Source of the DNA: Corydoras sp. C115
Taxonomy: Eukaryota > Chordata > Actinopteri > Siluriformes > Callichthyidae
Direction: 5' to 3'
DNA length: 64,000 nt
Assembly (NCBI GenBank): GCA_019802505.1
Contig: JAFMOC010000209.1
Coordinates: 312,501-376,500, forward strand
This document shows positions 23,120 to 34,627 of the stretch, in pieces; the first letter of the stretch is position 1, and the number at the start of each line of letters is the position of its first letter. The position numbers were made by a program, and so were the translations under genes. The notes below the pieces were generated by a model that searched no databases, had not been told where the DNA came from, and saw only the letters and a list, made by a program, of their open reading frames with translations.

Positions 23120-25155
23120 AATTCCAAACAGAAAATTAAGCCTCACTTAGGAATCGAACCGCAAATCTCTGTGCTGTAAAGTAAAACCACAATAAGGTCA
23201 AAGCCATTTTACACAAGTGTATGCCTCTAGCACTTTAGGGAAGGCCCTGATCTGCTCCATCAGGACTGTTACATACTTGCGTCCGAAAGCAGAAACTGTA
23301 TAATCTTCAATCACGCCAATGAAAATCGCAGGTTCATTACAATTAAGTTATTTAGATTGTGGATTTTGCAGAATGTCTTTGAGCAGAGGAACTGTGGCGC
23401 AATTCCAAGGATAAATCAATCACCCCTCGGACCTGTTGTAGTTCTCGAACCTCTGGCAGAAAGCAGCGTGACCGAGAGACAAAGATCGATCATACACACA
23501 GAGAGAACTTCGGGAGCCATGACGGGAGGCCATGCTGAGAGAGGTCATGTCAGACATCGGCCCCCACAGTGGGCTGAACCTCCTCCGCTGTGGCTGTCAC
23601 CACCCCCCTGCCGCGCCCGTCCCGCTCGGACCAACCCCACCAGTCCGCGGCAGTGGGAGGGAGCGAACCCATCTCTCATCAGCCCCCTGTCTGGCTGTCT
23701 GCGGGTCTCATCCATCGCTGATCTTGTCAGGATTGTCTGTTTCACGCTCTCCGGTGGTTGATCCATGGCGAAAACAGCCCTGAGAGCTCAATCGTACCGA
23801 GTCCTCTTCGATTCGGAAACCCGATCCAGTAGCGCTGAGTTCTGCCGCCGTGACGCTAATTTGAGTTTTGTTGTCAGTCTTAAATTGTTAAAAACTTATC
23901 CAAAGTAATCCAAATGAACCGTGGTACCTCTCGGAACATTTGGGGGCTGCTACCTGCTCACACCGCGACCCAATTAAATAGTCATATATAGTAAATACAC
24001 TCCTCTCTCACCCCTTGGGAATTCCCACAGTATATAAGGAGCAGTGTGACACAAAGAGTGAGGAGGTGCACATTCTCTTCCCACACTGCCTTTACCCCTG
24101 GAGATAGTCCTATCCCCCTCATCAACCCCTGCACCCCCTCTCCCTCCTCCTGCTCTCCTCTATTTCTTGCTCATTGTGGGCTGATTTAATTAAAATCCCC
24201 AGCAGCGCCACCCAGGGCCTCCACCCGATAGGGTACGACCCCTCAGTGGAGTGTAGGGACCCTCTTACTGTGCGCACACACACGTTCTCACACTTGTACT
24301 GGACCGTCATGTTCTTTCCTCACTGCATGGTGCGGCATCTCTATAGAACAGCTCCTCTCACCACTCACTTATGAGTCTATAGCAGGTTATTCAAGGTGTC
24401 GGAACTGACATCCTTCACATGGAAATACTTAACGGATATGCATATGCGAAAGAGTGCGTACTCCTTCGTACAGCGTGATAAAACTCCCCTACGTTCAATC
24501 AGTGAAACAAACCAGTGCTTTAACCCTGGGTGTATGACTGATGGATGTATACAGAGACAATGGCAATTAATTTTTTGATGATCTTGCTGCAGGGTGGAGT
24601 GGGCCAGCATTATGTTCTACAGAATGGAGGAGGGGGGTCGAATCCCAGACATGTCACCATAGTGATAAGGTAGTGCCCGCCGCCGTCGGGTCTCGGACAT
24701 GGAGCCATTGAGACTGGATGGTGACACAATTGAGGACTTGATGCTGGGGACTGAAACAGACAGGGTTAGCAATGCTATGTTATACTGTCGCGTCGGAACC
24801 TGTCTTTCAGTGATATCTAGACATGTGTGATGCGTAGAGTATGCTACTCAATGGTTCTGAATGCATGATATGTAGCCTACATTAACTTACTCGCACGAGT
24901 ACAGTATCGTAACATTAGTAAATGTAAAATGTAATCTTTAGCATGCTGTGCATGCAAGACAATGGAGCATCTCACTACAGGAAGCATAATGCAAATAAAA
25001 TTAGGCAAAAATGACAAAAAGGCAGCAATGAAGGGCTTAAAAAGGTATGTACAAATTAAAATATGGAGAAATTGTGAGGTAAAAACTTGCAAACACTTTT
25101 TTTTAAGCAGGTGAGGTCATATGTAGTTTCCATCCACATGTTACATCCAGTGAAT
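23120..25155. other. single-copy-looking stretch, GC-rich at 23,500-23,800
   Basis: No exon recognised. It contains the first of two TATA-bearing modules (23,998-24,039). Confidence 0.4.
23998..24039 (+). promoter_or_regulatory. TATA-bearing module, copy 1
   Basis: The word cactcctctctcacccc, then gggaattcccacag and TATATAAGG. A close match lies 1.16 kb downstream at 25,157. Promoter function is not shown. Confidence 0.3.
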
Positions 25156-25156
25156 T

Positions 25157-25196
25157 CACTCCTCTCTCACCCTTTGAGAATTCCCAGTATATAAGG
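25157..25196 (+). promoter_or_regulatory. TATA-bearing module, copy 2
   Basis: Matches copy 1 in cactcctctctcaccc, gaattccca and TATATAAGG, with one small gap. Outside this module the two regions differ, apart from scattered words. Confidence 0.3.
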
Positions 25197-25589
25197 GGTG
25201 TCTGTATACTAAGAATGCTCCCCTTTACCACTGTGGGGCTCTGCCTGAAATCACCTACTAAACTGTGGGTACTGGTTTGGAGTTTGTTGAGGAGTAAAAC
25301 AGACTTTATACATGAAAACATGTAACAGTTGGGAGTTTTCTTGCACTTGTTGACACTCAACTTGCTCTGCTTGATCACATGGAATTCAAGTGTGATGTTG
25401 ATGCTTACTTCAAAATCACTTCTAATCCAGTATCCGTTGAATTTTCACCTACTGTTGAGATATAATAGTCTTTTTCACTACTTATCTTGCCTACTGTGTA
25501 GTTTGCAGTAGTCAGTTTTTGGATGCAAACTTTGTTACGCTTGAAATCTAATCAGCTGTAATCATCAGTCAGCATGCACCGACAAACTT
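25197..25589. other. single-copy-looking stretch
   Basis: No gene or known repeat seen. Confidence 0.35.
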
Positions 25590-26010
25590 TATTGCAAACA
25601 AACATATATGCAAAAGTTCTTAGACATTACATTAAGCATAACCCAGATTGCATACAAATGTAATCCACCTCGTACCCTGCTGCTCCTCATATGTAAACAT
25701 GGCCCTGCTACCAACAAGTTAGACATAAGTGGCCCACATAAAGAATTGCTCAAACGGCCCAAATGTTCCAAAAATGCATCTGCTTTACATTCAGAAAGGT
25801 TTTGGCCGTGATACCAACAAGTAACCAACGTAAGGGCTGATGCATGGCCAATCTGTGGTCCAATGTGTGTGTATATGGCTCATATTCTGCTATGTCAAGA
25901 AGGTCAGTCAAATCCATTGACGTCAATCCATGCGGCAAGTGGGCCGGAAGACAATGTGGAACGTGGGCCAGATCTGGGAAATGAGTACAACAAACTGAAT
26001 GTGGCACTTT
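25590..26010. repeat. ggccca-type diverged repeat
   Basis: Shares phrases such as cggcccaaatgttccaaaaa and taccaacaagt with 3,660-3,960. Confidence 0.55.
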
Positions 26011-27180
26011 TTGGCACTAAGCATTTTGGATAAAGTTTCAGACATAAGGTTTTAGAAAAGGTTTTGTAAGGTTTTACAAAAATTACTTCATCAAATAAAA
26101 AAACACATAAACAAAATACTGTATACAGCCTAGTATGCATGTTTTCTTATTAGTACAAAATTTCATTATTTTTATTATTATGATTTTCATCAGATGTGAC
26201 TTTTGGGTATAAAAAAAACAGATTAAAATATAACAAAATATTAGGTTTTTAAAAAAAAAAAAATTTAACAGAAGTAATACAGAATACTGAATTTCTTTGT
26301 CTGTGAATTGGTGTTACAGTGTTAGAACTTGTTTTCCATTTACTTCGTGCATCTTGTGCTTGAGAGGATGAGCTGCAGGACGTCTACAAAGCATCAAACT
26401 AACCAAAAACAAGACCTAATAACTAGTAGTAGATGGTGGAGGTTCCTAGACCCTTTGTCTTTTGCCTCTTACTTATATATTCTGAATCTTCATGGTGACA
26501 TTTATTCATACGATTCTGATGCAGGAAAATCTACGAGGCCGTCGAGATTATGGCGGCCTGCTGGGAGAGGTCAGAACTCTGATCAAACTCAGTGTCAGCT
26601 CGCCCATTGTCCGCATGGCACTGTTGTAAGTTATCGTGGTCTCCATAGAGACGAGGGACGAGAGACTGAGTGGCGACAGCCCGGGTTAGTGTGCAAAATT
26701 CAGGACTGTACGCCTGCTGAACCAACGTTCTTACCTTGGCTCAACTACACGACGTTTATTTGAGTTATGAGTTTGGTTATCGGTGTATAAGGAGTTTGGT
26801 TTGTGGGCCAATGAAGTTCCTTAACAGCAAACCATGTTTTCATTAACATTGCTTGTGCAATGGGTTACAGTTATGTGACAACAAAAAGGGGCCTTCCCCA
26901 AACTGTTTCTCCAAAGTTAATGACATTAAATCTTTCAAAACACATGGCTAGGTGATTAAATTCATACGCATGAATACAGAATGAATAAAATCTCTCAATT
27001 CAATGATTTTGAAATAAGTACCAATGATTATGTATTATGTATATTCTTCCTTTTATATAATACACTTATCATAATGTGTATCTTTCTCATCTTTTTATAT
27101 ATATTGTCCTTTATGTGCAATATAACTCATGTGCAATATTAATGACATTATATATATATAAAATGTAAATAAAATAAAAT
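26010..27180. other. AT-rich stretch with the orphan exon-like segment
   Basis: Apart from 26,524-26,625 nothing is recognised. Confidence 0.35.
26524..26625 (+). other. orphan exon-like segment of unknown identity
   Basis: A gatgcag acceptor, about 102 bases and then a perfect gtaagt donor. One frame reads ENLRGRRDYGGLLGEVRTLI then KLSVSSPIVRMAL, with codon use that looks coding (many third-position G/C). A second frame is also open. No partner exon was seen nearby and I do not recognise the protein. It could be one exon of a gene extending outside the window, a pseudogene fragment, or chance. Confidence 0.3.
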
Positions 27181-27184
27181 GTAT

Positions 27185-27186
<2 letters not shown>

Positions 27187-27237
<51 letters not shown>
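27187..27237. repeat. (TA)n microsatellite
   Basis: About 24 units, directly before an S1 head. A second (TA)n tract (27,556-27,590) lies at its tail. Confidence 0.97.
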
Positions 27238-27239
<2 letters not shown>

Positions 27240-27240
<1 letters not shown>

Positions 27241-27553
27241 GCGGCACGGTGGCTTAGTGGTTAGCACGTTCGCCTCTCAGCACTAGGGATTCCCAATTTG
27301 AATACCCATATGGGTGGAGTTTCCATGTTCTCCGCGTGTCCGCGTGGGTTTCCTCCGGGTTCTCCAGTTTCCTCCCACAGTCCAAAAACATGGATCAAGT
27401 CAATTGAGTTCTCCAAATTGCCCCATATAGTGTGTGTGTATGTGTGCGTGTCTGTGTGAGTAATAGATTGGTGTTCTGTCCTGGGTGTATCTGCCCAGCA
27501 CCCGAAACGTTCTTCCCTGGATGGGCATGGGGAACCCCCCCCCCCCCGCGACC

Positions 27554-27560
<7 letters not shown>
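27240..27560 (+). mobile_element. S1 SINE between two (TA)n tracts
   Basis: Complete head and body; the 3' tail is replaced by (TA)n, so it probably inserted in a TA repeat. Confidence 0.9.
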
Positions 27561-27590
<30 letters not shown>

Positions 27591-27594
<4 letters not shown>

Positions 27595-27706
27595 TTCTTA
27601 TTCTTTTCTTTATACTGTTGTTTATGCACCTAAGATTGCTGCTCAAATTTCGTTGCACATGTGCAATGACAATAAAAGGTATCTTATCTTATCTTATATA
27701 GATACT
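27591..27706 (+). mobile_element. LINE 3' end (L2/CR1-like tail)
   Basis: Contains aaatttcgttgcacatgtgc and aatgacaataaaagg, followed by tatct repeats, the typical 3' end of fish L2/CR1-type LINEs. No coding part is present. Confidence 0.6.
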
Positions 27707-28262
27707 CATATATAGTCCATCATGTCTTTTTAAAAAGTCTGCTGCTTCAGTACTCTACATTTCCAACTTATGCCCTATAAATAATTTCCGTTGACAGGTC
27801 AGGTCATATGTATGCATATTAACACAGAGAGTCTGGCAGCTTCTTAATGAGCCAACAGTAATCTGGTAGAAAAACATGCGTGATGCCTTCTGGCTGTAAC
27901 GACTTGTAGAGTAAAGCATTTACGGGTAAACTGGATGTTTGTCATCTGTGTATCATAATCCAAATCACAATCCAAATTATCCATTCCCTGCAATAGGTGT
28001 AAACCGGTTTGGGCAGGCAGAGTATGGGAAGTAACCCAGACATCCCAAATTAAGAAAACAAACAAGGATCTTCTATTAGAGCAAAAAAGAAGAACAAGGT
28101 AGAGATATAGGAGTGATGTGGAAAGGCGGGGCTCAGCCTTGAATTGAACAGAATGAGGAGAGAAAATACATAAAATAATTAAATACAAAAGTGAGGATGA
28201 CAAACATTAATGAATAAGGAGAGAAACAAAGAGAAGAGTGTCCAATATGAAAAATATATAAC
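27706..28262. other. single-copy-looking stretch
   Basis: No gene or known repeat. Confidence 0.35.
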
Positions 28263-28275
28263 ATTAACATTGACC

Positions 28276-28609
28276 GGTGGTTAGCACGTTCGCCTCTCAG
28301 CGCTAGGGATTCTCAGTTCGAATCCCCATCTGGGTGGAGTTTCCATGTTCTCCCCATGTCCGCGTGGGTTTCCTCCGGGTTCTCCGGTTTCCTCCCACAG
28401 TCCAAAAACATGGATACAGTCAAGTGAGTTCTCCAAATTGCCCCATGTAGAGTGTGTATGTGCGCATGTCTGTGTGAGTGAGAGTGTGATAGATTGGCAC
28501 CCTGTCCTGGGTGTATCTGCCCAGCGCCCGAAACGTTCTCCCCTGGTTGGGCATGGGGAACCCCCCGTGACCCTAATAGAGGATAAAGCAGAAGATAATG
28601 AATTAATTA
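28276..28609 (+). mobile_element. S1 SINE, 5' truncated, with target duplication
   Basis: attaacattgacc at 28,263-28,275 and about 28,610-28,622. The head starts at ggtggttagcacgttcgcct. Confidence 0.95.
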
Positions 28610-28646
28610 ATTAACATTGACCAAAATATGAGAAACAAGAATAGAG

Positions 28647-28792
28647 GGATGGGTAGAGGGATGGACGGATCTGAGGGTGAATGGATAGATGGGTAGATGA
28701 ATGGATGAATGGATGGATGGTTGGATTAATGGATAGATGAGTGGATGGATGGATGAATGCATGGATGCACCCATGATGGATAGATAGATAAT
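28647..28792. repeat. (ATGG)n-type degenerate tandem repeat
   Basis: Mixed atgg/gatg units over about 145 bp between two S1 copies. The unit equals the S1 tail unit. Confidence 0.9.
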
Positions 28793-28815
28793 TTACAGCA
28801 ATTAAAGCAACAAAC

Positions 28816-29158
28816 GGCGGCACGGTGGCTTAGTGGTAAGCACATTCTCCTCTCAGCGCTAGGGATTCCCGGTTCGAATGCCCATCTGGGTGGAGTTTCC
28901 ATGTTCTCCCCGTGTCCGCGTGGGTTTCCTCCGGGTTCTCCGGTTTCCTCCCATAGTCCAAAAACATGGATCAAGTCAATTGAATTCTCCAAATTGCCCC
29001 ATATAGAGTGTGTCTGTGTGAGTGAGTGTGTGCCCGGCGATGGATTGGCGCCCTGTCCTGGGTCTGTCTGCCTGGTGCCCGAGGCGTTCTCCCCCGGATG
29101 GGCATGGGGAACCCCACCGCGACCCTAGTAGAGGATAAAGCGGGAGATAATGAATGAA
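28816..29158 (+). mobile_element. S1 SINE with target duplication
   Basis: Subfamily B. taaagcaacaaac at 28,803-28,815 and 29,159-29,171. Confidence 0.95.
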
Positions 29159-29171
29159 TAAAGCAACAAAC

Positions 29172-30507
29172 ATCTCAAATGGGGTCTATTAATTAGAGAG
29201 GAAGGACATGCAGGGGGTTAAGATGAGGAGGAAGATGATCAGAAAGGCCAAGATGGAGAATCACTGGTGACCTCTGATGGGGAAAGACGAAATAAGAAGA
29301 TGGTTAAATTACAGAAACAAACACTTGATGTAAACTGAACATTTCTGTTAAAATGTCCCTTTTAATATTAATGACTGTTGCAGCTTTACTTTACTGTTAA
29401 GTGTGCACCTGATTCGTTTGGTCCTTCTATATCTCCACCATATTTGTCCATATCAGTCACATAGGGTCTAAGCTTTAAATCAAATACATTAACAAATAAA
29501 TCACCTCCATCACTTTCTGTGGTCAATTATTATGTTTAAAACGCAATACAGTTCCTCTTATGTACATTTTTCTTCTTTACATCAGTTAATCCTCTGAATG
29601 TTGAGGGTGTTAAAGAATCATAATGGTAATTCTGTGGTTTAGCTCACTGACAGGTGCACATTAGCATCAACCTACGTTAGAATGATTCATTTTATGACTT
29701 TTAAACGAGTTTTTAGGATCCAAAGATGTACAGGAGGAAGGATTCACACAAAGATTTATGTATTTCTTTAGCACAGGACGTACAAAAGTCAGTATTTCTT
29801 TAGAAAACGGACTTTATTTCTACCATTAAAAGTCAGTTTAGACCCAGAATGCTTAATATGAGCATAATGAAGACTACAGAATGACTTCAGTGAGATATTT
29901 ATTAAATTAGGATTTAAAATGAACGTGGTTTCTCTCACAAAGTTTTTTTTTATTTTATTTTATTTAGTCTGATGCTCTGATGCTGAGGTCTGTGCTTAAC
30001 ACCATGCAGCTTCCATTAACTGCACCATCTGAATATGAATAAAATGTTGTTTCTCACCTTGTTACTCATCTGGAACTATTTTAAACTAAATGGCTTGTAA
30101 TTACTGAACGCTTTTCTGCACATTTACAGCCTGACTAATGGACCTTAATGAGAGCATCTCATTCAGAAATGAATTCTGTGATTAAGAGGTTTGTTCCACT
30201 TGGGAGGCAACTGTGTCCTTTAAGAGAAAATTACTTCATCCCTCTTGTGTTTTGAGTTCACATTAAGATACAGGGAATTTATTTCATTTCTGGTATGTTT
30301 TGTTTTAATCAAGATTACACTATGATACACCAAATGAACACAATTATTAGGACACCCCTTATAAGCATTGAATACAGGTTTATTCAGTATCATTAACATA
30401 GCTATTTAAAAAGCCATTTTAGACAATGTTAAAAACATACTAATTTAAACGAACAGTTTGGGAAAGGCCCTATGCTGTGAAATTTGATTTTTTGTTCTAC
30501 AAAATAT
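29172..30507. other. single-copy-looking AT-rich stretch
   Basis: About 1.3 kb with no recognised repeat or exon. Confidence 0.4.
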
Positions 30508-30521
30508 CTGACTTCAACCCA

Positions 30522-30820
30522 TCATTTATCCTCTACTAGGGTCGCGGTAGGGTTCCCCATGCCCATCCAGGGGAGAACGTTTCGGGCGGTGGGCAGATAC
30601 GCCCAGGACAGGACACCAATCTATAGTTGGGCTCATACTTACTCCCATACACACACTCTATATGGGTTAGTTTGAAGAACTCAGTTGACTTTGATCCATG
30701 TTTTTGGACTGTGGGAGGAAACTGGAGAACCCGGAGGAAACCCACCCAGATTGGGATATGAACCATGAATCCCTAGTCCTGCGAGGCGAACGTGCTAACC
30801 ACTAAGCCACCGTGCCCCTC
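30522..30820 (-). mobile_element. S1 SINE with 14-bp target duplication
   Basis: ctgacttcaaccca at 30,508-30,521 and 30,821-30,834. Confidence 0.95.
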
Positions 30821-31054
30821 CTGACTTCAACCCAATTAAGCCAATTGTAGTGTGGTAGAAGTGCGTCACCTAGTGGACCTTTTTGTTCTTTTTCTGTTCC
30901 TGGGAATAGTAATTTAAAAAAAAATTACATACACCTATAAGTGACATGTGGCGCTTATTTACAGACATTGTTTGATGTAAACGTATTTAACAAAGGCGAA
31001 CAATAAAACCAGTATTGCGTTTGTTTTAAATAGGCTGCTTAATATGCTCCACAG

Positions 31055-31402
31055 GCGGCACGGTGGCTTAGTGGTTAACACGTTCGCCTCTCAGCACTAG
31101 GGATTCCCGGTTCGAATCCCCATCTGGGTGGAGTTTCCATGTTCTCCCCGTGTCTGCGTGGGTTTCCTCCGGGTTCTCCGGTTTCCTCCCACAGTCCAAA
31201 AACATGGATCAAGTCAATTTGAATTCTCAAAAATTGCCCCATATAGAGTGTGTCTGTGTGAGTGAGTGTGTGCCCAGCGATGGATTGGCGCCCTGTCCTG
31301 TCTATCTGCCCAGCGCCTGAGATGTTCTCCCCTGGATGGGCATGGGGAACCCCACCGCGACCCTAATAGAGGATAAAGCGGGAGATAATGAATGAATGAA
31401 TG
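31055..31402 (+). mobile_element. S1 SINE in duplication copy A, absent from copy B
   Basis: Subfamily B. 14-bp aatatgctccacag on both sides (31,041-31,054 and 31,403-31,416). Copy B at about 33,411-33,424 has the uninterrupted site (aatattctccacag). Confidence 0.97.
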
Positions 31403-31580
31403 AATATGCTCCACAGATTTGTGGAAATCCCTCCAAGAATAACTCGGCCAACTGTAACTGCAAAGTAGTTTTAAAATGCGGATTTATGGTGGATTTGGCG
31501 TCTTATATCTGGCAACCCGTTGATTTAAACGCTACAGTATTATAATTTAAGTTGTGTAAGGTGTGGGGTGCAACACCTTA

Positions 31581-31637
31581 CCCCCCCCCCCCCCCCCCCC
31601 CCCCCCCTTACCCCCCCCCCCCCCCCCCCCCCCCCCC
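31581..31637. repeat. poly-C tracts
   Basis: Two long C runs separated by ttac. The paralogous place in copy B (33,571-33,588) has one shorter run. Confidence 0.97.
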
Positions 31638-32002
31638 ATTAGAGTTAATGAAAGGCTTATATAAAATCATTACACAAGACGAAATGAGCCCAGAATAACT
31701 CTATTACACGTTTAGAATTTTATAATATAATTTAATTTAACTTAGAATTACAATTTATACATTAATAAATAGCCGTTTGTTTGTTTTTTTAATCTGTAAA
31801 ACGTTTTTTCACAACAGATTCGTGATGGGCATTCGGAAAAGAGCCGGTTCTTTAGGCTCGGCTCTCTAAAAAAGAGCTCTTTCAGCTCTCAAGTGGCTCC
31901 CTTGACTTTTTTGTAGCTTAAAGCAGTTTATTACCAAATTATGTAATACCAAATAAAACACATTCTAAATGTTTATTTTTAATAATATTAATTTAATAAT
32001 AG

Positions 32003-32365
32003 GGCGGCACGGTGGCTTAGTGGTCAGCATGTTCTCCTCTCAGCGTTAGGGATTCCCGGTTCGAATCCTCATCTGGGTGGAGTTTCCATGTTCTCCCCGT
32101 GTCCGTGTGGGTTTCCCCCGGGTTCTCCGAATTCCTCCCACAGTCCAAAAACATGGATCAAGTCAATTGAGTCCTCCAAATTGCCCCATATAGAGTGTGT
32201 CTGTGTGAGTGAGTGTGTGCCCAGTGATAGATTGGCGTCCTGTCCTGGGTGTATCTGCCCAGCACCCGAAACGTTCTCCCCTGGATGGGCATGGGGAACA
32301 ACACCCCCCTTCCCCCCCGCGGCCCTAATAGAGGTTAAAGTGGAAGATAATTGATGGATAGATGG
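32003..32365 (+). mobile_element. S1 SINE with unusually long flanking repeat
   Basis: About 50 bp (aaataaaacacatt to aataatattaatttaataa) is present on both sides (about 31,950-32,001 and 32,366-32,416). Confidence 0.9.
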
Positions 32366-32428
32366 AAATAAAACACATTATACATGAAATTTTTAATAAT
32401 ATTAATTTAATAAATAAATATAAAAACA

Positions 32429-32776
32429 GGCGGCACGGTGGCTTAGTGGTTTAGCATGTTCCCTTCTCAGCACTAGGGATTCCCGGTTCGAATCCCCATC
32501 AGGGTGGAGTTTCCATGTTCTCCCCGTGTCTGCGTGGGTTTCCTCCGGGTTCTCCGGTTTCCTCCCACAGTCCAAAAACATGGATCAAGTCAATTGAATT
32601 CTCCAAATTGTCCAATATAGAGTGTGTTTGTGTGAGTGAGTGGGTGTCCAGCGATAGATTGGTGTCCTGTCCTGGGTGTATCTGCCCAGCGTCCGAAACG
32701 TTCTCCCCTGGATGGCCATGGGGAACCCCACCGCGACCCTAATAGAGGATAAAGTGGGAGATAATGAATGAATGAA
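32429..32776 (+). mobile_element. S1 SINE
   Basis: Mixed subfamily features: gaaacgttctcc body with a gggagataatgaatg tail. Confidence 0.9.
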
Positions 32777-32824
32777 TATAAAACCAAGAATCTTCTGCAC
32801 TGGATTATGCTGTAGAAATTGTAG

Positions 32825-33120
32825 GCGGACCATGCCCATCCAGGGGAGAACGTTTCAGGCGCTGGGCAGATACACCCAGTACAGGACGCCAATCTATCAC
32901 TGGACACACACACTCTCTCACACAGGCACACATTCAGACACACTCTATATGGGGAAAATTTGAGACCTCAATTGACTTGATCCATGTTTTTAGACTGTGG
33001 GAGGAAAGCGGAGAACCTGGAGGAAACCTACGCGGACATGGGGAGGACATGGAAACTCCACCCAGATTGAGAACATGCGCTGAGAGGAGAACATGCCAAC
33101 CACTAAGCCACCGTGCCACC
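32825..33120 (-). mobile_element. S1 SINE, tail missing, facing the previous copy
   Basis: Starts at the catgcccatccaggggagaa part; the head carries a deletion around gattgagaacatgcgctgag. Confidence 0.9.
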
Positions 33121-33766
33121 ATGAATCTAATGTAATCTCATTTAAAACGGCTCCCAATCCTCCTCGTTCACTTCAAAGAGCCGACTCTTAGAGCCGGATC
33201 GTTCCTCGCTGCCACAGAGGCTTTGTCGCGCGTTATCTGGCAACCTTGGCAATGACAAGCGCTGATCTGAGATCAGTCGATCAGGGCTTGTATAACCTGG
33301 AAAAGTGACATGAGGCGCTTATTTACCGACATTGTTTGATGTAAACGTATTTAAATTGGAAACAAAGGCGAACAATAAAAAACAATTGCGTTTGTTTTAA
33401 ATAGGCTGCTTAATATTCTCCACAGATTTGTGGAAATCCCTCCAAGAATAACACAACTGCAAAGTAGTTTTAAAATGCGGATTTGTGGTGGATTTGGCGT
33501 CTTATATCTGGCAACCCGTTGATTTAAACGCTACAGTATTATAATTTAAGTTGTGTAAGGTGTGGGGTGCACCCCCCCCCCCCCCCCCATTAGAGCTTAT
33601 GAAAGGCTTATATAAAATCATTACACAAGACGAAATGAGCCCAGAATAACTCTATTACACGTTTAGAATTTTATAATGTCATTTAATTTAACTTAGAATT
33701 ACAATTTATACATTAATACATTTGTAAATACATTAATAAATACATTAATAAATTTTGGACTGGGGC

Positions 33767-34128
33767 GTCATGGTGGCTTAGTGGTTGGCACGTTCGCCTC
33801 CAGCGCTAGGGATTCCCGGTTCGAATCCCCATCTGGGTGGAGTTTCCATGTTCTCCCCGTGTCCGCGTGGGTTTCCTCCGGGTTTTCCGGTTTCCTCCCA
33901 CAGTCCAAAAACATGGATCAAGTCAATTGAATTCTCAAAATTGCCCCATATAGTGTGTGTATAGAGTGTATAGTATGTGTGAGTGAGTGTGTGCCCAGCG
34001 ATGGATTGGCGCCCTGTCCTGGGTGTATCTGCCCAGCGCCCGAGATGTTCTCCCCTGGATGGGCATGGGGAACCCCACCGCGACCCTAATAGAGGATAAA
34101 GCGGGAGATAATGAATGAATGAATGAAT
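33767..34128 (+). mobile_element. S1 SINE in duplication copy B
   Basis: AATG tail. An inverted S1 head fragment follows directly (34,129-34,253). Confidence 0.92.
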
Positions 34129-34253
34129 TTTGGACTGTGGGAGGAAAGCGGAGAACCCGGAGGAAACCCATGGGGAGGACATGTAAACTCCACCCAGATT
34201 GAGAACATGCGCTGAGAGGAGAACATGCCAACCACTAAGCCACCGTGCCGCCA
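34129..34253 (-). mobile_element. S1 SINE fragment, paralogue of 32,990-33,120
   Basis: Shares the distinctive gattgagaacatgcgctgag deletion joint with the copy at 32,825-33,120, so both descend from one insertion older than the duplication. Confidence 0.9.
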
Positions 34254-34368
34254 TGAATCTAATGTAATCTCATTTAAAACGCGTTTGTCGCGCGTTATCT
34301 GGCAACCTTGGCAATGACACTTAGCGCTGATCTGAGATCAGTCGATCAGGGCTCGTATAACCTGGAAA

Positions 34369-34395
34369 TGACGTCGCGGCGGTTGTGGCGGGAAA
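34369..34395 (+). promoter_or_regulatory. smarcad1 promoter motifs: CRE-like and E2F-like sites
   Basis: About 240 bp upstream of the start codon, a CRE-like TGACGTCG (34,369-34,376) is followed by an E2F-type GGCGGGAAA (34,387-34,395). Both lie in a short GC-rich, CpG-containing stretch reaching to about 34,480. An E2F site would fit S-phase expression of a replication-coupled remodeller. The motifs are visible, but their use is inference. Confidence 0.5.
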
Positions 34396-34627
34396 TCGCC
34401 CGACCACCAAAACAGTGTAGCCGGCGTTGGAGCTGCGCACAGCGGGCCGCTCCGCTCCGGTTCCTTCGGTTCCTTCTGCGTTTCTGTTCGTCTCTGTGTG
34501 TTTATTTTACATGTTGTTTAGGTTGTTGTATTCTGTATTTGCGAATTACAAAATAAATAATTTTGGGAACATATTAATTCCATGACATCTTGCCGGCTTC
34601 GCTTTGGCTGTACGTTCAGACACAATC

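Larger units (their letters stand above)
31820..33219. mobile_element. possible hAT-like non-autonomous element, split by SINEs
   Basis: The left part (gggcattcggaaaagagccg) and right part (gagccgactcttagagccgg) look like inverted ends of a gagccg-rich hAT-type element. Three S1 copies lie between them. No clear target duplication was found. Confidence 0.35.
30941..34368. repeat. tandem segmental duplication upstream of smarcad1
   Basis: Copy A (30,941-33,303) and copy B (33,305-34,368) share the start gtgacatg-ggcgcttattta, the middle (ggatttggcgtcttatatct, poly-C tract, acacgtttagaattttataa) and the end (cgcgttatctggcaaccttg to tataacctggaaa). Copy A is longer because of S1 insertions and a segment that copy B lacks. 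Copy B ends directly at the smarcad1 CRE-like site. Confidence 0.92.

Noticed and set aside
23357..23761. 134-codon GC-rich frame
   Set aside because: Low-complexity Pro/Arg composition, no splice or start context, no similarity known to me.
28901..29128. Many similar frames reading like MFSPCPRGFPPGSPVSSHS or MPIQGRTFRALGRYTQDR
   Set aside because: They are translations of the S1 SINE in its two orientations and recur with every copy, broken at random places. They are not a protein family.
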